DNA from: Vulcanimicrobiota bacterium
GTDB lineage: Bacteria; Vulcanimicrobiota; Xenobia; Xenobiales; Xenobiaceae
DNA length: 64,000 bases
Reading direction: 5' to 3'
NCBI GenBank assembly: GCA_944322965.1
Contig: CALUQR010000004.1
Span: 186,001 to 250,000, forward strand
The notes beneath the pieces were generated by a model that saw only the letters and a program-made list of their open reading frames with translations, was not told the origin of the DNA and did not search any database. Positions 25,808 to 33,966 of the stretch are shown piece after piece. A program made the translations under genes and the position numbers. Position 1 is the first letter of the stretch. Each line of letters opens with the position of its first letter.

Positions 25808-26911
25808 ATGATCCCGATTATCGAACTGCGCACTCAGTACGCTCAAATTCAGGAGGAGTTAGAGGCGGCCGCCTTGCGCGTCTTGCGCTCGACCCACTAC
25901 ATCTTGGGGCCCGAAGTCCAGGCTTTCGAAAAGGAGTTCGCCCAGTGGAACGGCGTCCAGTATGCGGTAGGCGTAGGCAACGGTACCGACGCCCTGCAGT
26001 TAGCGGTACGGGCCTTAGAGCTCAGTCCTGAAGACGAGGTGATCGTCCCTTCCTTTACCTTCGTAGCCTCAGCGGGAGCGGTCGCCCTGGCCGGTTCTAA
26101 GGTCGTCTTTGCCGATGTCGATCCGCGCACCTTTACCCTCGATCCCGCCAGCCTGCGCCAACATATTACCCCCAAGACTAAGGCGGTAGTCGTCGTCCAT
26201 CTCTACGGCCATCCCGCCGCCATGGAAGAGATCCAGGCTATCTGCCGCGAGCATAAGCTCTTCTTAATTGAGGACTGCGCCCAATCTACCGGCGCTACTT
26301 ACCGTCAGCAAACGGTAGGCGGACTGGGAGATCTGAGCTGCTACTCCTTCTTCCCCACCAAGAATTTAGGGGGCGCGGGCGACGGCGGTATGGTCTTAAC
26401 TAATAATCCCCAGCTCTTCGAGAAGGTGCAGATGTTGCGCGGCCACGGCAGCAAGACGCGTTACTACCACGATATTTTGGGGACTAATAGCCGTTTAGAT
26501 GAGCTCCAGGCGGCCGTCTTGCGCGTTAAGTTGCCCCACGTCGCCCACTGGAACGAGCTGCGCCGCCGCAACGCTCAGCTTTACACCCAAGCTTTAGAGG
26601 GTCTACCCGTAGTCACCCCTTACGAAGCCCCCCACTGCGGCCACGTCTACCACCAATATACGATCCTTACCCCCCACAGGGACGAGCTCTTTGAGTACCT
26701 GCGGGCCCATGAAGTGGGACCGATGATCTACTACCCCGTCTCCTTACACCTGCAAAAGACCTTTGCCGCCTCCTCCCAAGGAGAGGGCTCCCTGCCGGTG
26801 TGCGAGGAGATCCAGAAGAAGGTCCTCTCCCTGCCCATGTTCCCCGAGCTCACCCCCGAGCAGATCGCCTCTATCGCTCACAAGATAAGGGAGTTCTTCG
26901 CTCAGCGCTAA
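25808..26911 (+). CDS. DegT/DnrJ/EryC1 family sugar aminotransferase
   Basis: 367 residues, full length. PLP-dependent transfer of an amino group to a nucleotide-keto sugar is the family reaction. Residues: GVGNGTDALQLA (phosphate loop), LIEDCAQSTGATY (Asp156 for the PLP ring), CYSFFPTKNLGGAGDGGM with Lys185 as Schiff-base lysine, and HGSKTRYYHDILGTNSRLDELQAA. Close to WecE/FdtB/PglE-like enzymes. With the heparinase-like gene 12 bases downstream it suggests surface-polysaccharide metabolism. Compare the Lys-less relative at 19637. Confidence 0.94.
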   Translation: MIPIIELRTQYAQIQEELEAAALRVLRSTHYILGPEVQAFEKEFAQWNGVQYAVGVGNGTDALQLAVRALELSPEDEVIVPSFTFVASAGAVALAGSKVVFADVDPRTFTLDPASLRQHITPKTKAVVVVHLYGHPAAMEEIQAICREHKLFLIEDCAQSTGATYRQQTVGGLGDLSCYSFFPTKNLGGAGDGGMVLTNNPQLFEKVQMLRGHGSKTRYYHDILGTNSRLDELQAAVLRVKLPHVAHWNELRRRNAQLYTQALEGLPVVTPYEAPHCGHVYHQYTILTPHRDELFEYLRAHEVGPMIYYPVSLHLQKTFAASSQGEGSLPVCEEIQKKVLSLPMFPELTPEQIASIAHKIREFFAQR

Positions 26912-26923
26912 TCCCTCACTACG

Positions 26924-29158
26924 ATGTTACCCTGGTTCCGCAAGCGCATCATCAAGGCTGCCGCTCCCTTCAGTCTCGAAAATCAGGTTGAGCTCTGTTA
27001 TGAGAATGACTCGCCCTACCGTTTAGAGGGCAAGTACTTCTTCGGGCAGTTTGCTGGTGCGCCCGGGGTGGAAGAGGCCAAAGGCTTAGCCATGCGGGAG
27101 CAACCCGACTTGGCGGCCGAGGCCCTCTACGAACACTTTCGCGACCGCCTCAAACCCCTCTTCTTCCTCCACAATAGCGAACAGAAGATACTGCAACAGA
27201 AATTGCAATTAGAGCCCCAGGCGGCCAAATTATTAGTTCAAGCTAGCCAAGAGGCTTTACGGCGCCTCTTTCCCCTCCCGCCCGGCCAGAAGACGACTTT
27301 CCCCAAATGTATCGACTGGCTGACTAACTTTCAAGGCGACAGCTGGCCCCCTTTGAGTAGTAGACAATGGCGCCAGCGCTGGGAGGCGGATCCCAGCTCG
27401 GCCCTCCCCTCCTTAGAGTGGACTTGGGCCCTCAATGAGCATTACCACTTTCTCGCCTTGGGGCGGACTACGTGGCTGACGGGGAACGAGAATTTCGTCT
27501 CTGAAGCTTTGGTCCAGGCTACGGAGTGGCTAGCTAGCAATCCGCTCTGGAGGGGCGTCAACTGGCTCAACTTTGAGCGGGTAGCGACGCGCGCTTGCAA
27601 CTGGATGGGGATGCTCACCTTAGCCCTCTCCACTAGCCTGCTCACCCCCGAGCTCTTCGTCAAAGTCTTAGAGGGGATTCTCCTCCACGCCGCCGCCCTC
27701 TCCTGGCACCTACGCAACGACGCCTCCCTCTCTCTAGGGGCGGCCAGCGCCCTCTATATGCTGGCCAATAACCTGCCCGAGCTCAAATTAGCCAAACGCT
27801 GGCGGGCTCTAGCCTTAGAGAAGTGGCCGGAGCTCATTAAGCGCGAATTTGGGGCGGGCTCTTTCCATTTGAGCGACTCTCTGAGCGGCCACTGCCGCGC
27901 CAGCGAATGGTTGCTCTTGCCCTTAGTCCAACATATCCATAACCGCACTACCCCGCCCCACTTTTTGGAAGAGGCCGCCCACAATACCTTAGAAGCTCTG
28001 CAAAATGTCTGCGGTCCCGACCACCTGTGGAGCGAATTTGGAGAGGCTACCGAGCATGGCTGGTTAGGTAGAGAGCAGAGCTTAGGGGAGTATATTACTA
28101 ATGTCTTGGCTTTGGGGGCGCTCACCCTCAAAGAGGGGCGCTTCAAATACCAAATAGAGCGGATGCCTAGCGAGCTCTGGTGGTGGATGGGCCCTAAAGC
28201 CCAAGAGCTCTTCGCCGACCTCCCGGCCGAGATTCCCACCTCAACCTGCGCTTACCTAGTGAGTAACGGTCTAGGGGTGGCGCGCGATACTTGGGCGGAG
28301 GGGGCCTCCCAAGTATCTATTAAGGCGACCGCTCCCGAGTCGCGACAGCGAGCCTTCTATAGAGCCCCTGGCGCCCCCGATCCCGCGGCCTCTAACTCCA
28401 ATCCCCATGGCGATTTCTTAAGTATCGCGCTCAATATCCAAGGCGAGCCCTTCTTCATTGAACCGGGTCCCGCTCCCGCTACTTACGCGGGTGCCCCTTA
28501 CCTGCAGAGCTTCTTAGCCCACTCCACCCTGCTCATTGGCGAGGAGTGCCAACCCTTCCAGCTGGCCTATTGGGAAGAGTTCTCGGCCTCGGAGAGGCAG
28601 ACCATAACTAGCGAAGGGCTGACCTGCTTGAACCACGCCCCGCGCAGCCTCTGCTCCCCGCTCTACCTGCAGAGCGCTCCCACAGAGACCTTCTTTAAGG
28701 CCGGGCGCCAAGCGCTCTTAAACGGAGGACAGGTATTAGGTCTCACCAGAGAATTGCTCTTCCGCCCCCAAGAACAGCGCCTCTTTATTAGGGACTCTGT
28801 GGCAGGGCCCGAGGGGCTCAAAATCCACTTAGAGAATAGCCTGCTCTTCGCCCCCCATCTCAAGTTGATTATGCGCGGCGATATGGGCTGCTTAGCGCGC
28901 AGTCGGCAGATTAGCGCCCGCGTCATGCCCATCTTCCCCAAGGGTTCGCGCCACGTGCAGGGGCGCGGGCTCATGGGCTCCGCCCCCACCGGCTGGTACT
29001 ATCGCGAGGGCAAGATGCACGCCACTAACCAGATCCGCTACTACTGCCATCTGGAGCTGCCCCTGCGCACCTACTTTGTAATCGACTGGACGCGCAAGGA
29101 GCCCCCGCGCTTTAAAGGGGCCCTCTTAGACGAGCTCTTTGCCGCCTTTGCCCCCTAG
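26924..29158 (+). CDS. Heparinase II/III-family protein
   Basis: 744 residues. An alpha/alpha-toroid region (about 100-420; WEWTWALNEHYH-like segment, NWLNFERVATRACNWMGML, HLSDSLSGHCRASEWLLL) is followed by a beta-sandwich C-terminal domain (about 470-740; HGDFLSIALNIQGEPFFIEPG) as in heparinase II/III and alginate-lyase-like proteins encoded in polysaccharide clusters. No signal peptide is visible, so a cytoplasmic or peripheral role is as likely as secretion. Substrate unknown. The upstream aminotransferase is 12 bases away. Confidence 0.8.
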   Translation: MLPWFRKRIIKAAAPFSLENQVELCYENDSPYRLEGKYFFGQFAGAPGVEEAKGLAMREQPDLAAEALYEHFRDRLKPLFFLHNSEQKILQQKLQLEPQAAKLLVQASQEALRRLFPLPPGQKTTFPKCIDWLTNFQGDSWPPLSSRQWRQRWEADPSSALPSLEWTWALNEHYHFLALGRTTWLTGNENFVSEALVQATEWLASNPLWRGVNWLNFERVATRACNWMGMLTLALSTSLLTPELFVKVLEGILLHAAALSWHLRNDASLSLGAASALYMLANNLPELKLAKRWRALALEKWPELIKREFGAGSFHLSDSLSGHCRASEWLLLPLVQHIHNRTTPPHFLEEAAHNTLEALQNVCGPDHLWSEFGEATEHGWLGREQSLGEYITNVLALGALTLKEGRFKYQIERMPSELWWWMGPKAQELFADLPAEIPTSTCAYLVSNGLGVARDTWAEGASQVSIKATAPESRQRAFYRAPGAPDPAASNSNPHGDFLSIALNIQGEPFFIEPGPAPATYAGAPYLQSFLAHSTLLIGEECQPFQLAYWEEFSASERQTITSEGLTCLNHAPRSLCSPLYLQSAPTETFFKAGRQALLNGGQVLGLTRELLFRPQEQRLFIRDSVAGPEGLKIHLENSLLFAPHLKLIMRGDMGCLARSRQISARVMPIFPKGSRHVQGRGLMGSAPTGWYYREGKMHATNQIRYYCHLELPLRTYFVIDWTRKEPPRFKGALLDELFAAFAP

Positions 29159-29185
29159 CGGGCTCCCCCTACCCTAAGAGAGGGC

Positions 29186-29216
29186 AAAAAAATCCCCCTC
29201 CCGGAAAGGGAGGGGG
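29186..29216 (-). terminator. Terminator of the first CHAP gene
   Basis: CCCCCTCCC and GGGAGGGGG form a 9-bp stem (loop GGAAA). On the minus strand it is followed by TT and a T-run (plus-strand A-run 29186-29192). It closes the leftward CHAP transcript; in the rightward direction there is no T-run. Confidence 0.75.
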
Positions 29217-29246
29217 AGGGGAGCTACTTAAAAGCCCCTTACCAAA

Positions 29247-30140
29247 TTATTTAACGGGCTGGAAGACGCGGAAGCTAGTGCCATACCCTTGGGTCATGGG
29301 GCGAATGACGTCGGAAGCTTCGCGGCCGTCGCCCAAGGAGACGCAGATGTGGCCGTGCTCTTGGCCATTGCCTCTATCCCAAACTACGATACAGCCCGCC
29401 GGCAAGTTGCGCAGGTCGGCGTCGCTAACGCCGCTGACCTCTTTGAAGTTGCCATTCTTAGCTAACTGGTCGGCCGCCATGTAGGCGCTGCCTCCCGTCA
29501 AGGTGCCGCCGCCCTGACGAGCTACGGCCTCGGCCACGTACTTATAACACCAACCGCCCGAACCGGTAGCATTAGCCGCGGCGTCTTGGGCTAAGCTCTT
29601 ACCCCAGGCCGTGCCCTCTACTTGGGAGGCGTCGATACTGCCGCCCCCGCCCGAAACCCCAGAAGCGCCCGAGCTGCCGGAAGCGGAAGAGGAAGCTACG
29701 CTGGCGGTCAGGGACGAAAGATCCATGGCCTTAGCTAAGTCGGCGTACTGCTCGGCGTACATATTGCACAGGGCCGAGATCTGCTCCTCGCTCATGCCCG
29801 GACAGAACTTCTTGAAGTACTCGGTCATCATGCTGGTGAACTGCTTAGCGGCCGGGGTAGAAGAGCTGGCGTCAGACTTGCCATACTTCTCCACTACGGA
29901 TCCCAAACTGTCCATAAAATTCAGACTGCCCCCGCCGCCCAGGTTCTTGAGCCCTTCCGTAGAGTCGGTCCCCATCACCGAAGCGGGCAGGCCATACTGC
30001 TCCGCTAGGGCGCTAATATTGGAAGTATCCATATTTAGATTGGGAGCGGAAAGATTGGGCGCAGCTCCAGAGGTCACCGACTGGGTGTTGACCCCCTGAG
30101 ACTGGAGAAAATTCATAGTAACTGGCGACATACCCATCAT
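29247..30140 (-). CDS. CHAP-domain protein A (putative peptidoglycan hydrolase/effector)
   Basis: About 297 residues. The start is ATG 30140 (or 30137), with GAGGAGGG nine bases upstream; a longer frame from TTG 30158 would consume that site. The N-terminus MGMSPVTMNFLQSQG has no signal peptide. A helical segment (FTSMMTEYFKKFCPGMSEEQ and following) is almost identical to protein B. A Ser/Gly linker leads to a CHAP domain: GGWCYKYVAEAV (nucleophile Cys, 204 counting from the TTG), GHICVSLGDGREASD (His 270). CHAP enzymes cleave peptidoglycan amide bonds. Either it is an exported wall enzyme using a non-Sec route or an effector; export route unknown. Confidence 0.8.
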   Translation of the reverse strand: MMGMSPVTMNFLQSQGVNTQSVTSGAAPNLSAPNLNMDTSNISALAEQYGLPASVMGTDSTEGLKNLGGGGSLNFMDSLGSVVEKYGKSDASSSTPAAKQFTSMMTEYFKKFCPGMSEEQISALCNMYAEQYADLAKAMDLSSLTASVASSSASGSSGASGVSGGGGSIDASQVEGTAWGKSLAQDAAANATGSGGWCYKYVAEAVARQGGGTLTGGSAYMAADQLAKNGNFKEVSGVSDADLRNLPAGCIVVWDRGNGQEHGHICVSLGDGREASDVIRPMTQGYGTSFRVFQPVK

Positions 30141-30318
30141 AGAGAAGGCCCTCCTCAAGAGTAATAACTTATCCCTTTAATAACGACATCTAGAGAAAAT
30201 GTCTAGAGTCGCTGACCTCTATTTACCAAGCAATATAGGCCCGGAGAAGCGTAAGTCTACTCCCCAGGCCTATAAGCGCAGGTCTTAAAGACCTCTGAGC
30301 CTCTAGTTAGCTAGCTAA
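30141..30318. other. Palindrome-rich gap between the two CHAP genes
   Basis: This gap holds several inverted repeats: AGTTAGCTAGCTAACT (30305-30320, perfect, overlapping the protein B stop); AGGTCTT/AAGACCT (30280-30294); a long stem TATAGGCC/GGCCTATA (30234-30241 with 30267-30274) with further inner pairing; and TCTAGAG repeated near 30190-30206. No classic T-tailed terminator is seen. Candidate functions are regulator binding or mRNA processing between tandem paralogs. Confidence 0.5.
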
Positions 30319-31254
30319 CTATTGGGCGGCGCAGTTGATATAGCCCATGACCGAGCCGCTACCTAAGCTGTAGCTATTCTTCTTGACGGAGTCGGAAGAG
30401 TTACCCTCGATGGTGTAAACCTTGCCATTGGCTACCTTCTCCACGATACCGATGTGGTCGGAAGTGCCGTCCGAATCCCAGTCGAAGAGGATAGCGTCGC
30501 CCGCCTGAGGGGTATACTGGCCGCGAGCGGCCCAAATATTCTGCTCTTTGGCCCAGTTGACGATAGTGGGGCAGTAATTGACGTTAGAGCAAGAGGAGGT
30601 GTCCAGGACGCCGTGATCTTTCAACATATTCATGGCCCAGGCCGCACACCAGGGGGTGGTGGCGCAGTTAATGCCGCTCTTCTGGGTAATGGCGTTGATC
30701 TGGGAGGTGTTGCCCGTCTCCGTCATGCCCACCATGGCGTTAGCGTCCGCTAAGAGGCCATCTACGCCCTGATTGGCGCCATAGTTGCCATTATTGCTGG
30801 CTCCGGAGGCGCCGCTAGCCCCGCTAGCCCCGCTAGCGCCATTCATGCCAGCGACCAAGGAAGACATATCCATGGCCTTAGCTAAGTCGGCATACTGTTC
30901 GGCGTACATATTGCACAGAGCCGAGATCTGCTCCTCGCTCATGCCCGGACAGAACTTCTTGAAGTACTCGGTCATCATGCTGGTAAATTGCTTGGCGGCC
31001 GGGGTGGAAGAGCTAGCGTCAGACTTACTATACTTCTCCACTACAGAATCCAAACTATCCAAGAAGTTCAGACTGGGGGCCTCGCCTAAGCCCTGGGCTC
31101 CCTCACCCAGCGCCGACATATCCCCAAAAGCGCTAGTCGGCATGCCATACTGCTCGGCGATGGCGGTGAGATTCGAAGCGTCAAAGTTAAAGGCGGGAAC
31201 GGCGCTGGCCCCTTGAGACTGCATAAAATTCATGTTGACTGGCGACATACCCAT
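30319..31254 (-). CDS. CHAP-domain protein B (paralog with different catalytic half)
   Basis: 311 residues, ATG with AGGAGG upstream. It begins MGMSPVNMNFMQSQG, parallel to protein A, and shares the helical segment up to about residue 133. A linker of GAS repeats (about 139-153) leads to a C-terminal domain unlike that of A in sequence: TPWCAAWAMNML (Cys203), SDHIGIVEKV (His267), TIEGNSSD (Asn285), a CHAP/NlpC-like papain-fold triad. Extra cysteines (CSNVNYC, INC) may form disulfides, which would favour an extracytoplasmic site. No signal peptide. Function inferred as peptidoglycan amidase/endopeptidase. Confidence 0.8.
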   Translation of the reverse strand: MGMSPVNMNFMQSQGASAVPAFNFDASNLTAIAEQYGMPTSAFGDMSALGEGAQGLGEAPSLNFLDSLDSVVEKYSKSDASSSTPAAKQFTSMMTEYFKKFCPGMSEEQISALCNMYAEQYADLAKAMDMSSLVAGMNGASGASGASGASGASNNGNYGANQGVDGLLADANAMVGMTETGNTSQINAITQKSGINCATTPWCAAWAMNMLKDHGVLDTSSCSNVNYCPTIVNWAKEQNIWAARGQYTPQAGDAILFDWDSDGTSDHIGIVEKVANGKVYTIEGNSSDSVKKNSYSLGSGSVMGYINCAAQ

Positions 31255-31600
31255 AGTAACTAGTTCCTCCTAAAGTGAAAGTTCATTGCTCTATATATAC
31301 CCCACCCACTCCAATAATCTAGTTGAGTAGGCCAACCTTTTAGAGATTAATTATAAAAGAATCTCTCTCCCTCCTACAGACAAAGTTCTTAAATACCATT
31401 CAATAAAGCCTGAAGAGGGAAAAATTTAGAAAAGGCTTGCTTTTTTCTGAGTATTATTGAATAATTACCCCTAAGTTGGCAGGTATAAAGATTAAAACAA
31501 CAAAACCTGTCACCACAATCGTTATCATCTACCATGTCCAAGGGGCGCTGCCCGGTGCCGTAAAATAGTGGACACCTGATTTCAGGAGGTTTTAAAGATT
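31255..31600. other. Divergent intergenic region upstream of protein B and lipoprotein
   Basis: About 346 bases, AT-rich. On the minus strand TATATATAGA (near 31292-31301) is a possible -10 region for protein B but no well-placed -35 is obvious. On the plus strand TATAAA (near 31482) and TAAAAT (near 31561) are possible -10 elements for the lipoprotein, again with weak -35 boxes. AGGAGG at 31584-31589 is the lipoprotein ribosome binding site. No RNA gene recognised. Confidence 0.4.
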
Positions 31601-31951
31601 ATGGGTACTTTCAAGAAGCTGGCCGCTTTATTAGTCGTAGGAGCCGTAGCTTTCACTCTGTCCGCTTGCGCTAAGCAGCAGACCACCACCGAAGCCCCCG
31701 CTACCGGCGCTCCCGCCGCTACCGAGGCCGCTCCCGCCGGTGAGGCTGCCCCCGCTGGCGAGGCCGCTCCCGCTGGTGAAGCTGCTCCCGCCGGTGAAGC
31801 CGCTCCCGCCGCCGAGGCCGCTCCCGCTGGCGAAGCCGCTCCCGCCGCCGAGGCCGCTCCCGCTGGCGAAGCCGCTCCCGCCGCTGAGGCCGCTCCCGCT
31901 GCCGAAGCCGCCCCTGCCGCTGAGGCCGCTCCCGCTGAAGCTGCCAAGTAG
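31601..31951 (+). CDS. Small repeat-rich lipoprotein
   Basis: 116 residues. A lipoprotein signal peptide with lipobox LSAC (Cys23) is followed by a Thr/Pro spacer and then eleven six-residue EAAPA(G/A) units ending EAAK. The mature protein is acidic, Ala/Pro-rich and unstructured, with no globular domain. It would be a flexible membrane-anchored linker; perhaps a spacer through the wall. Promoter unclear; ends in a strong bidirectional hairpin. Confidence 0.8.
   Translation: MGTFKKLAALLVVGAVAFTLSACAKQQTTTEAPATGAPAATEAAPAGEAAPAGEAAPAGEAAPAGEAAPAAEAAPAGEAAPAAEAAPAGEAAPAAEAAPAAEAAPAAEAAPAEAAK
31724..31921 (+). repeat. Eleven tandem 18-base units in the lipoprotein gene
   Basis: The coding repeat for EAAPAG/EAAPAA runs for 11 units of 18 bases. 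Units differ mainly at synonymous third positions (GCC/GCT/GCG, GGC/GGT) and at the Gly/Ala codon. It is likely prone to slippage, so copy number may vary between strains. Confidence 0.85.
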
Positions 31952-31980
31952 TTTATCCCTCTTCTAGAGGTCTAAACTAA

Positions 31981-32017
31981 AGTCTGCGCCCGCCCCCTAA
32001 GGGGGCGGGCGCAGACT
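31981..32017. terminator. Bidirectional terminator hairpin
   Basis: A perfect 17-bp stem (31981-31997 with 32001-32017, loop TAA) with core GCGCCCGCCCCC lies between converging genes. Flanking T-tracts are short (CATTTTATG on plus, TTAGTTTAG on minus), so termination would rely on stem strength. Confidence 0.75.
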
Positions 32018-32061
32018 CATTTTATGAGAGCCTAAAATCTAGGCCGCCTAAAGTCGCTCTC

Positions 32062-32529
32062 CTATATAAGATATAAAACGAAGCCTATTAAAGAGACGAG
32101 GCCGAAGATGACGCTCACCGCCAACAATTTAGGGAGCAAGATCTGGCGCAAGCGCTCTCTAGCTATAATCCACTCCGTAAAGTAAGTCTCGGGACCTACT
32201 AAGCGCTGAGGTCGCCCCGCTAAGACCAACCTCCAGTAGAAGAGCAAGAAGCAAGATACGACTAGGGCTATGAGGGAGCTCGAGGCGATTCCCAAATAGA
32301 GATCGCGCCAACCCTTCTCCGTCTCCAGCATAGAGGACCAAGCGAAAGCCGAAGAGCCCCAGAAAGAGTAGATTACAGCCAGAGGGGTGGCGATCCCTAA
32401 AATCATAGCCATGAGAGTGGCTAGAGACCAAAATTTAGGATTATCGAACCAGTAGAAATTATCTTCCCAGCGGCTCCAATTGAAAATCTCCTCCTGAGAA
32501 GAGTAGACCGGGCTACTAATTACGCTCAT
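32062..32529 (-). CDS. Small membrane protein, unknown family
   Basis: About 155 residues with three or four hydrophobic segments (WSLATLMAMILGIATPLAVIY, the segment around LGIASSSLIALVVSCFLLFY, and LLAVSVIFGLVSLIGFVLYL). The ATG at 32529 overlaps the stop of the upstream gene as ATGA, so it is coupled to it; a TTG at 32544 is less likely. No recognisable domain. Aromatic-rich N-terminus (FNWSRWEDNFYWF). Likely works with its partner in the membrane. Confidence 0.7.
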   Translation of the reverse strand: MSVISSPVYSSQEEIFNWSRWEDNFYWFDNPKFWSLATLMAMILGIATPLAVIYSFWGSSAFAWSSMLETEKGWRDLYLGIASSSLIALVVSCFLLFYWRLVLAGRPQRLVGPETYFTEWIIARERLRQILLPKLLAVSVIFGLVSLIGFVLYLI

Positions 32530-33101
32530 AAGATCACCTTCCAAATTAAGAATGGTAAGAGGGCGGCCACGATCACGAAGATGACGTAAATTACCTTCAG
32601 ACTAATATTACCGGCCTTCTTCCGCCTGTTCCGATCGTCAGAGCCCGCCTCGCTCTCTGCGTATAAACGGGCCCAAGCCTCCTTATCTATATATTTCTTG
32701 GTTATGTCCCCCCCATCAGTCAGGCGATATGAACTGATCATATAAGCTAAGAGCACGCTAAAGTGCGCCAATACTACCGACCCCACAGAGTCCCAGACGC
32801 TATACTCCACCGGTTCCATAGAAGTAAGAGGCTCAAGAAGGAAGAGTAAATAGAAAAAAAGAGCGACAAGTACGCTACCTACTCCAAAGGACGAGCGCCC
32901 GGGAGACTCAAGGCTCTTTTTATAGACCTCCTCAGCCTTCTTCTCCTCTTGTTCATCGTAACCGTAATCGTAGATGAGAATTCCCTTATAACGCCCGTTC
33001 TTCCACATATCGCGGACAGTCTTATAATACCCGCAGTGCGTAGGCTCCAAGGTATGGCCCGGCTCCATCTCGATAAGAGGCAAACGAAAATAATCAGCCA
33101 T
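32526..33101 (-). CDS. Three-TM membrane protein, unknown family
   Basis: 191 residues: a polar N-terminal domain of about 75 residues (YKGILIYDYGYDEQEEKKAEE), two membrane segments (about 77-94 and 104-124), a charged loop (SESEAGSDDRNRRKK-like, about 145-165) and a final membrane segment (about 168-188). No family recognised. It overlaps the next gene by four bases (ATGA). Base composition of this pair looks more AT-rich, with fewer TTA-G junctions than neighbours, so horizontal acquisition is possible. Confidence 0.7.
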   Translation of the reverse strand: MADYFRLPLIEMEPGHTLEPTHCGYYKTVRDMWKNGRYKGILIYDYGYDEQEEKKAEEVYKKSLESPGRSSFGVGSVLVALFFYLLFLLEPLTSMEPVEYSVWDSVGSVVLAHFSVLLAYMISSYRLTDGGDITKKYIDKEAWARLYAESEAGSDDRNRRKKAGNISLKVIYVIFVIVAALLPFLIWKVIL

Positions 33102-33131
33102 CCCTGCGCCTCCTGGTAAGATGATATACCC

Positions 33132-33956
33132 CTATTTTCCCGCCTCGGGGGAATCCTTCCTCCACTGGCTTTGGTACCAGCTGTAGAGAGGACCGCTAAC
33201 TAGATAGAGACCGGCAAAGAGATAAGCGGAACCGGGTAGAGTCAAAAAGGCCGCCGCCAAAGGCGTAAACCACGCCCAGCGCGGCAACCAATCGATCTTA
33301 GTCACTTTGGGATAAGGGCAATGGGAGAACATCAAGAGGCCCAAAATGACCGTTAAGAGTAAGACGCCCCCCGGGGACCACTCCCACCAGGAAGGGGGAG
33401 CCATAAAGTCGGCCAGGCAAAAGATAGCGATCAGAGCGGCGGCTCCCGTGGTGGGCAGACCGTCGAAGAAGCTAGGCGGACAGAGGGAGTCGGTCTGGGC
33501 GTTATAACGCGCTAGGCGCATCCCTCCCAGACAAGTGTAGAGGAAGATTGCCCCTAGGAAGAGATAATGGATCTCGCCCTTTAAGGGGGGGAAGGAATAG
33601 CCTACCCAATCGCCCCCCTGGACTAAGGCTTGCCCTACCCCCCAAAGACCGCTCTGATAGTCGGAGGCCTGGGCTAAACTGAAGTCGCCCGCCCCTTGAG
33701 CCGCCGCCCAAGCGTAGGCCAAGACCCCGCCCGCCAAGCAGAAGCTAGCGAAGTCGGCCAACGAATCTAATTGGGCTCCAAACTCGCTGGCCACCCCCCA
33801 CTTGCGCGCCAAGTAGCCGTCGCAGGCGTCGAAGCAGACGGAGGCCAAGAGGGCCCAAGCCGCCCAAAAGGGTTGGCCACAGAGGGCTAAATAGAGGCTC
33901 AAAAGGCCCAAGAACATATTGAAGCACGTACAGAGCGTGACTAAGACGAAATACAT
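33132..33956 (-). CDS. pssA: CDP-alcohol phosphatidyltransferase, PssA-like
   Basis: 274-residue membrane enzyme with the full CDP-alcohol phosphatidyltransferase signature: Asp43, Asp46, Gly47, Ala50, Arg51, Gly60, Asp64 and Asp68 in FDACDGYLARKWG and following residues. Six or more hydrophobic segments. CDP-diacylglycerol--serine O-phosphatidyltransferase is the best specific call from length and the long C-terminal membrane part; PgsA-type activity is the alternative. It lies 10 bases after rseP and near cdsA, which makes its CDP-diacylglycerol substrate. Confidence 0.85.
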   Translation of the reverse strand: MYFVLVTLCTCFNMFLGLLSLYLALCGQPFWAAWALLASVCFDACDGYLARKWGVASEFGAQLDSLADFASFCLAGGVLAYAWAAAQGAGDFSLAQASDYQSGLWGVGQALVQGGDWVGYSFPPLKGEIHYLFLGAIFLYTCLGGMRLARYNAQTDSLCPPSFFDGLPTTGAAALIAIFCLADFMAPPSWWEWSPGGVLLLTVILGLLMFSHCPYPKVTKIDWLPRWAWFTPLAAAFLTLPGSAYLFAGLYLVSGPLYSWYQSQWRKDSPEAGK

Positions 33957-33966
33957 GAGACCTCAA

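Noticed and set aside
26924-29158. Alternative call of the heparinase-like protein as secreted alginate lyase
   Set aside because: No signal peptide at the N-terminus, so secretion and the exact substrate were left open.
31582-31947. Antisense open frame over the lipoprotein repeat (121 codons)
   Set aside because: The same 18-base repeat keeps several frames open; the plus-strand frame has a signal peptide, lipobox and AGGAGG, this one has none.
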